Shown here piece by piece: positions 57,900-64,000 of a stretch of DNA of 64,000 nucleotides; position 1 is the first letter of the stretch, and each line of letters opens with the position of its first letter. The DNA comes from Sipunculus nudus (Eukaryota; Annelida; Sipuncula; Golfingiida; Sipunculidae). Under the pieces are notes generated by a model, which saw only the letters and a program-made list of their open reading frames with translations, had not been told where the DNA came from and searched no databases. The stretch covers positions 26,840,008 through 26,904,007 of the forward strand of contig CM049313.1 of assembly GCA_026874595.1 (NCBI GenBank), read 5' to 3'. The translations under genes and the position numbers were made by a program.

Positions 57900-60044
57900 A
57901 TGAATGTTAAAATATCGCAGTGCCTGAGGTATTTGGTGACATTACTGCTTATTTATGGGAGAATCATGCAGTGTATTCGAGTACTTGAATTATTGTCCAC
58001 CGAGGTTTGTTTACCTGGTGACCATACTAGCAACAGCGCTCAAGCGCTTGGATTACCGCCCGCCCCTGAATGTTTACATAGTGACCAGACCGGCAACAAG
58101 ACAAGAAACGCAGTCTTCCAGTACAACAGATATGAACTTATTCGCATAGGTGAGAACATTTAACAAGATTATAGACTGAAGATATTAAATGCTAATGCTG
58201 TTACAACCATCAGAAAACTTAGAATTAATAGAAGGGGGACCAGAGCCGGTAAACAACGCAATCATAAACACCATGGGGGAGTATGTGTGGACAACCTGAA
58301 AAGTCTGAAGCAAGTTTATCAGTTAAATGACAAACTGACTAGAGGTAATAAATCTCAAGGCATTAAGGCAGTTCTTGTAAATGCCCAGTCAATTAGAAAC
58401 AAAGATATGCTATTAATGGACTTTTTAACTGAGATCAATGCGGATATATGTGTAGTGACTGAAACATGGCTTGGAAATGAAGATGACGACGCATGGCTAG
58501 GAACAAGTGAACTTAAAAAAAAAAACGGCTATCTTTTTGACTTCGTAAACCGTGAACGCAGGGTAGGGGGACTTGCTATTATTTACAATTCTGCCCTGGC
58601 TGTTCAGAGACAAACAAACCATCAGCTACAATCCATGCATCTTGTTAAATGGAAAGTAACAACATCAAGCAAGGTATCATTTATGATAAATGCAGTATAT
58701 CATCCACCTTATTCTGCTAGAAATCCAATAACAAAAGCAGTATTCTTAGATGAATTCACAGATATACTCACAGACTCTATCACAACAGACTCGAACAACA
58801 TTTTCATGGGAGATTTAAACATACATTTAAATGATGAATATGATCATGATGCTGAAATTCTAAGGGATACACTGTGTGCCCTAGGCCTCACACAGCACGT
58901 GGATTTCTATACTTGTACAGCTGGCAACATATTAGATGTGGTAATCACTGAGGCAGGCAGTAACATCAGAGTGACCAAATGTGTTCCTGGACCTTTTATT
59001 TCCGATCATCGTGCTGTAGTCTGTGAACTTACAACTCCAAAAGATGACATCACATCACAGATGTGTTACTATAGAAAGTTAAATGAAATAAACACAACAG
59101 AGATCGAAAAGGATCTAAATGAAATCACATTGTCTGATAAAAACAGTGACATTGACATATTAGTAAACAAGTTAGAAAGTGATTTCCGTGTCATTCTGGA
59201 CAAACATGTCCCACTTAAAGCTAAGAAATTAACCAACAGAAAGAAGTATCCATGGTATAATGAGGACATTAAAGAACAAAAAAAGAAAACTAAGATGCAT
59301 GGAGAGGTTGTGGAAAAAATACAGGACAGATTTTACATTGAAACTCTAAAAGTAGAACGGGCGAAATATAACAACATGCTTAAATTATCGAAAATAAATA
59401 CGCTAAGTGAAAAGATACAAGAATGGGAGAAAACACTTGTCACTGAGATTACAGGTGTTAATAAAGACAATCCACTGCCAAAGGGGCTATGTGATGAGGA
59501 CCTAGCCAACCAATTTGCTGACTTTTTCCTGAGTAAAATAAACAAAATAAGATCAAGTCTGGACAAATTTTCACATTATCAGCCTACAAGAAAAGATGTA
59601 AAATCTTTAAATAATTTCAGGCCTCTATCTCAGAGAGAAGTTACAGCCATTATCAATAGTTTGCCAAGTAAGAGCTGTGAAACAGATGCACTGCCAACTA
59701 TTCTTCTGAAGAAAATGCTTCCAGCAAAGATCAGCAAAATAACAGACATTATTAACATTTCACTGGTTGAAGGGAGATTTCCCAGAAGTTGGAAGGAGGC
59801 TATAGTACGTCCCCTTCTGAAAAAAAACAGTCTTGAATTAATATCTTCAAATTACAGACCTGTGAGTAATTTACCATTTTTATCAAAAGTACTAGAGAAA
59901 GCAGCCTTGTCTGAATTTAATCAGCATACTAAGAGCCAAGAATTAATGCCAGATTATCAGTCGGCATACAGAGCTAATTACTCGTGTGAAACTGCACTAA
60001 TCAAACTGACTAACGACATATTATGGGCGATGGAACGTCAGTAA
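57900..60044 (+). CDS. LINE ORF2, 5' part: AP-type endonuclease and start of reverse transcriptase
   Basis: One frame runs from ATG 57900 to 60044, with a single stop (TAA, 58161-58163) after RYELIRIGENI. Beyond it come RKLRINRRGTRAGK and, from about 58350, an apurinic/apyrimidinic-like (EEP) endonuclease. Its motifs are NAQSIRNK, the catalytic Glu in VTETWLG, YHPPYS, GDLNIH, NILDVVIT and the terminal SDHRAV. A linker follows, then the beginning of reverse transcriptase (ISSNYRPVSNLPFLSKVLEK, then YQSAYR and CETALIKLTNDILWAMERQ). All EEP key residues are present. The enzyme nicks target DNA and copies the RNA at the nick. The reading ends at an insertion, not a natural stop. Confidence 0.92.
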
Positions 60045-60262
60045 ATTACAGCAATGATGGTGTGACATACACAAAATGTGTAGCCACTAATGTGTTATTT
60101 TATATGTAATGTTTGAATATTAGCTTTAGTGAAGCGTAAATTGAGGGTCTGCTGAATATTTTTCACTTTTTGGGTGTAATCTACTTGCCCGGGGCCAGTG
60201 AAAGCAGTATACGCAGTTGCCTGGCGAGCGAGTGCACCTACACCGGAACTTCCGCTCATGAC

Positions 60263-60325
60263 GTCATGTTTGGGTTCTCGCTCGATGAAGACATAGTGTT
60301 TACTATTCTTTCCTGTGTTTTTCAG
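60263..60325 (+). repeat. 63-bp duplicated segment, copy 1 (possible short first exon)
   Basis: Identical to 63676-63738 except for three substitutions. It begins GTCATGTTTGGG, just after the CRE-like TGACGTCA, and ends CTGTGTTTTTCAG. Read from ATG 60266 it is open for 20 codons (MFGFSLDEDIVFTILSCVFQ), then GTTGGT, a usable splice donor. Alternatively the pyrimidine-rich end TTTCCTGTGTTTTTCAG is a splice acceptor. Both readings are inference. Confidence 0.55.
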
Positions 60326-61875
60326 GTTGGTAACATTTCTAATGCTTTAGCCCCAATTATAAACCCGTAGTATTGTTAAATAACGAATAGGGATTAGAAC
60401 TGCATGAGTTTTGACACGTATTATCTTGTAGAAATGATACTTTTGTAGTTTCCCGCATACATGTAAAACGTTTGCTACCCAGCGTTGGCGCCATGTTCAT
60501 TGTCACATAACTAAGAGTTTCTGAGTTTCTTCTGTGTCTGTATTAGGCAAATGAGCTCTCCCAGGCATGTTAAAGGTTATTTAATACTGTTATCTTGCTA
60601 GTTAATTGTGTAAATACTATTGATTATGGCAAGTTTTTTATTAAATGCGAGTTTGTGAAGTTAGTGCACATTTCACGCTTCACAAGTTGTTCACGTGCAA
60701 AGGTCATAGGTCATGTCCCCCCCCCCTAATATTGATCTGAGACTGATCAGGCTTGAAGTAGAAGCTGTAAACATGTATTACTTGTGTTCATGACCACATA
60801 TTTATTATGATATTCTCTTAATAATATAGAGAGGTATTTTATGTGCTTGGGCAGTGGTACATGCCCAGGGATATAGATTGTTGATGGAGAGTAATAGATA
60901 TATCAAGAGTCAGTTGACAGGCCATACTCTATGTTGGTACCTATATACGTGTATGTGGAATAGGCCAGTGTTTAAAGATCCAGGTCTTTTATTATGTCAT
61001 TAGATTTATGTTCAACTCTATAATTTTTATAAAAACAGTATTGAGAAAGAGATCCACCATATTTAGGATTTATCAGGAATAGGTACTCAGCTATTTTATA
61101 TGAAGCCATAGTTTGTGAGATAGTTAAATCCTTACCCAAATTCAAGTGGTAAACAGGGTCCTTGAACACTGTCATTTGGTTAAGTTAGAATGTCATTTTT
61201 AGTGACACCCATCTTTTGCTTGATGACAATAACTTTTAATGTAAAATTGCACATTTGTATTTGCCAATATTAAAAGAGGATTGTATAAGGCAAGTAGTAA
61301 TCTGGAGGTAACTTTGTATATTGTATTATTGATGTAACAACATATTTTGGACTTGAACTTTACATTGCAATGAAAATCATCTGAACATCATTGATATATT
61401 TTGTGTTGTAAGTGCTGCCACCTGTCGAAGGTTAGGAAAAGTAAACCATTATTTGAGAGATCAGGTTCCAGCTCTATGCATATGAATGACAGACAGTGTA
61501 ACAGAGAAATAAATCATTGGACATGTATGATTGGATAATATTTAATTCTATCAATATTATGATGAAGATGTTTGTTTTATCATGGACATCCTAACAATAC
61601 TCATTGTATTAACCTGAACAATATGTTTATGTTTAATAATAACTCAGGACCAGATTTTACCGTTAGCAGGCATTATGTGAGCACTTCCGTTGTAACTAGC
61701 ATTTATTTGTCAGGTTGTCAGATGGAAAATCAGCACATGTGGATCAGTCAGATTGTTAACATATATTGATATATATTACCATTTATTTATAAAAGTAAAT
61801 GTAGATCACTTGCTTGTGCATTAAGTTAGTAAATCAGGATCATTCGATTTCATATGGAAAACCTTGTGCTATATA
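60326..61875. other. AT-rich interior of the insertion
   Basis: No recognised coding or element structure. CCCTAATATTGATC, after a C-run at about 60718, and GTGCTGCCACC near 61410 are the only notable strings; the latter matches part of the LTR at 38052. Confidence 0.35.
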
Positions 61876-63003
61876 CAGTGAAACCTGAACCAAGCGACCA
61901 CTGCCGCCAGCGACCGTCTGTGACTTACGACCGGAAAATGAATGCACCGAGCTTAATCACTCTTTTATGCCCCTGTGTTGAGCGACCGTTTGTGGTACGC
62001 GACCACCGACCGCTCAAATGTGGCCGGTCGCTGGTCTTTACCTCCGTTAAGCGACCGCCTGGTGTAGCGGTAGTGGCACCTGGCGTCCCAAGTTAAGACT
62101 AAAACGACCGTGCCGTTGACCGTCTCGTGAATGTGCAGACCTGTGGCAATGGTGACCTACTTTCCCCGCGGTGAATTGGACATCAATTCACAATACCCCT
62201 CCAGGTGTCAATGGCCCAGGGCCCGCGTGGTTTTAATCTTTCTCCAAAAATGAAAGTTCCACGATAATTGCGAGGGAACGTAAAACGACGCAATTCTTTA
62301 ATTCTGATGCCAGTGTACCATTACTTTTTTTAGCACAGCCCGTCTTTGAATACATCGTATTTGTTTAACGATTGTCTAAAACATCTTTACGGTAAAGTGT
62401 TCACGTGCCCTAGGGGAAATCCCTCATTAATATTCATCGAACAGAACTCCCGTTGTATTTCTTCTGACACCGCGGTCGCATTCACTACGCTGCGGTCGTT
62501 GACCGGAGTTCATAACTAGTCTTAGCGATGGGTAAATAACATTTGCGCGGAATTAATTTTAAAAAGTGAGTCAAGAAAGTAAGTTTGTCATTACGTAAGC
62601 GATCAACTGTAATTGCTTATCACACACATTTTGACTTGACATTATGTCAGTTCGTGACGACGACAAACTGACGCCCTGCTTCGATAACATCATTAGAATA
62701 TTCATCAATGCTTACTACCATAGTACCAATAATAGAGACACTGTTTGATAACGTGAGCAGTCACCTGTAAACTAATGATCGATCCCTTCATACCTGCTTT
62801 GAAGTTTATTGGGATTTTATATATGCAATATGATAAACAGGCTATTCAAAGCCTTTGACAAAGGCTTGTTTAATAAAGTTATAAAAGGACCGGCTTTCTT
62901 TGATAATTATAAATAAGATTCCCTTTGTTAAGCAGGGCAAGATTGATTCATTGTGTTAAGTAAATATTGTTGTTAACTTGTAAATATTGTTGTGAATATT
63001 TTG

Positions 63004-63052
<49 letters not shown>

Positions 63053-63222
63053 AGTATGTATTTTTATAATAAATAAATAAATGTTTACACAGACATATAT
63101 GCCTTAATATTCTTTGTTCGCTTCATGCTGAGACTTAGGCCACCTGAGACTTAGGACCACCTGTGACTTAAGACCGCTTTTGTTGTGGCACATCAGGTGG
63201 TCTTAACTCTCAGGTTTTACTG
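61876..63222. mobile_element. pogo/mariner-like non-autonomous DNA transposon
   Basis: Inverted ends CAGTGAAACCTGA at 61876 and, in reverse complement, CAGTAAAACCTGA ending at 63222, flanked by TA on both sides (61874-61875 and 63223-63224), the target duplication of the Tc1/mariner/pogo superfamily. Subterminal repeats differ by side: AGCGACC on the left (about 61895-62050) and GACTTAGGACCACCTG on the right (about 63125-63215). The first 700 bp are GC-rich for this window. No transposase frame (DDE) is recognisable in 1347 bp. A (TA)n tract lies at 63006-63050. Confidence 0.8.
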
Positions 63223-63224
63223 TA

Positions 63225-63675
63225 ATTTAATTGCAGTTGACATGATAGTATAGTTAATGATGACCCATATTAAACACAAGTATCCAAGGGTGTTAGGTTG
63301 GAATCCAGAACAGTAAGTCCATGTTTACATAAAAGATGGTGACCCTTAAATTGGAAATGTTGCATGTAAACCAAAATCAGCTTATGATGATATAGGTTAA
63401 AACTCATTTCGTGAATATTTACTACATGAGACTTCTGTTTATTTCTTATTATGATATGATAACTTAATAGGCTAGTTCTATCATGGTGATATTGAAATGT
63501 ATCAACAACATTGCATTGAGACCAGACTGAATATTGCAATGAGAGACTTTGAGTAGAGGTTTGAGTTTAAAGGCCAGTATTGTTGGACTCGTAGGTACAC
63601 GGCATTTATTATGCTAGTAAATGATACTTGAGGGATGCATACATGTGACGATGTATTTGTACTTGAAGAATAAAA
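63225..63675. other. Right interior of the insertion
   Basis: Unique AT-rich sequence; frames on the - strand show no known domain. AATAAA occurs at about 63669, just before the duplicated segment. Confidence 0.35.
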
Positions 63676-63738
63676 GTCATGTTTCGGTTCTCGCTCGATG
63701 AAGACATCGTGTTTACTATTCTTCCCTGTGTTTTTCAG
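63676..63738 (+). repeat. 63-bp duplicated segment, copy 2
   Basis: Same sequence as 60263-60325 with three substitutions. It ends CCCTGTGTTTTTCAG, followed by GAGTGACATC, unlike copy 1 (GTTGGT). Read from ATG 63679 it gives 20 similar codons and then a stop two codons on. The boundary at CAG is exact in both copies. Confidence 0.6.
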
Positions 63739-63740
63739 GA

Positions 63741-64000
63741 GTGACATCTGTCTACCCAGGTCCCCTGTTTGGACCTGTAACAATGGCAATAGATTTGTCA
63801 GCCGCTTTTGACACGATTGACCACTCAATTTTATTAGAAGTGCTATACAATAAATTCGGTATAAATGGAAAAGTTCTGGAATGGTTTGACAGTTACCTAA
63901 GACCCAGATCATGTAAAGTGAAAATAGGTGATAAGTTTTCAAGGAATATGGACCTAACTTTTTCGGTTCCTCAAGGAAGCTGTGCAGGGCTAAGCCTTTA
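63741..64000 (+). CDS. LINE reverse transcriptase, continuation of the split ORF2
   Basis: An open frame to the edge of the window encodes VTMAIDLSAAFDTIDHSILL from about 63777, the catalytic-Asp segment of the non-LTR reverse-transcriptase palm, then LEWFDSYLRPRSCKVKIG and FSVPQGSCAG, the conserved PQGS turn. This is the direct sequel of the segment ending at 60041. The preceding 12 codons (GVTSVYPGPLFG from 63738) are open but may belong to the insertion. The YADD motif lies beyond the window. Confidence 0.9.
   Translation, partial: MTSVYPGPLFGPVTMAIDLSAAFDTIDHSILLEVLYNKFGINGKVLEWFDSYLRPRSCKVKIGDKFSRNMDLTFSVPQGSCAGLSL

Larger units (their letters stand above)
60045..63776. mobile_element. 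3.7-kb insertion splitting the LINE
   Basis: LINE coding sequence stops in register at ...AMERQ (60041) and resumes with VTMAIDLSAAFD (63777). GTAA occurs on both sides (60041-60044 and 63777-63780) and may be a 4-bp target duplication, though the joined frame is one base off. No terminal inverted repeats or LTRs were found. Contents: a CpG-richer start with the CRE palindrome TGACGTCA (about 60258-60265), a duplicated 63-bp segment, unique AT-rich DNA and a pogo/mariner-like element. Its class is unknown. Confidence 0.6.
57880..64000 (+). mobile_element. CR1-like LINE, well preserved but interrupted, runs off the window
   Basis: Starts just after the family A end. The ORF2 coding region (57900-60044) continues at 63741-64000 beyond a 3.7-kb insertion. 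Compared with the two other CR1-like fragments in the window it has far fewer lesions (one stop and one insertion seen), so it is the youngest LINE here. Its 3' half is outside the window. Confidence 0.85.

Noticed and set aside
60263-63738. The duplicated 63 bp as LTRs of a retrotransposon
   Set aside because: Too short, no TG...CA ends, no primer-binding or polypurine tract, and no gag or pol between.
63502-63942. 146-codon frame on the - strand at the right edge
   Set aside because: It overlaps the + strand LINE reverse transcriptase and the 63-bp repeat, and has no recognisable domain; a shadow frame.

Overview
The window reads as animal nuclear DNA, most likely from a bivalve mollusc. 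It is AT-rich, intron-rich and dominated by interspersed repeats whose (GTCC/GTCT)n heads, terminal hairpins and internal tandem repeats resemble the 'pearl'-like / Helentron-associated repeats known from bivalves. There is no sign of operons, Shine-Dalgarno sites or bacterial gene density. The species is inferred, not demonstrated.

The only host gene I can support is the mismatch-repair gene MSH3 on the + strand. Three consecutive coding exons (3284-3871, 18726-18842, 24848-24965) have AG/GT borders, compatible phases and no stops. They encode a variable N-terminal region and the start of the MutS domain I (mismatch-binding) region. The first exon lies outside or is unrecognised. No later exon is recognisable in the remaining 39 kb, so the next intron is very long, or the gene is rearranged or mis-assembled.

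Almost everything else is mobile DNA. Five repeat families (A-E here) share a plan: a 5' terminal hairpin or inverted repeat directly after a T run, a short (GTCY)n tract, internal tandem units of 140-340 bp, in most families a subterminal copy of the 5' inverted repeat, a 3' hairpin, and a terminal CTAG or CTTG followed by T. Comparison with uninterrupted copies shows that they enter T runs without a recognisable target duplication. I interpret them as non-autonomous Helentron-like (rolling-circle) elements. They carry many copies of a 12-bp palindrome, GGTGGCGCCACC, and clusters of AGGTCA half-sites.

Layout: 0-3.3 kb, SINE-like fragment, sparse sequence and a 46-bp minisatellite; 3.3-25 kb, MSH3 exons with introns filled by families A and E, a CR1-like LINE and a 4.0-kb hAT element; 25-37 kb, families A, B, E, D and C, some nested; 37-45.5 kb, CR1 fragment (- strand), then a decayed Ty3/Gypsy LTR element whose gag is broken by a 2.86-kb hAT element that contains an 835-bp hAT-type MITE; 45.5-51 kb, families A and C; 51-55.7 kb, mostly unique AT-rich DNA with microsatellites; 55.7-57.9 kb, family A; 57.9-64 kb, a comparatively well preserved CR1-like LINE split by a 3.7-kb insertion that contains a TA-flanked pogo/mariner-like element.

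The history is one of repeated nesting: LTR element, hAT and MITE at 38-45 kb; family E, hAT and family A at 13-18 kb; family A, then family C at 47-51 kb. All of it lies in or downstream of MSH3.
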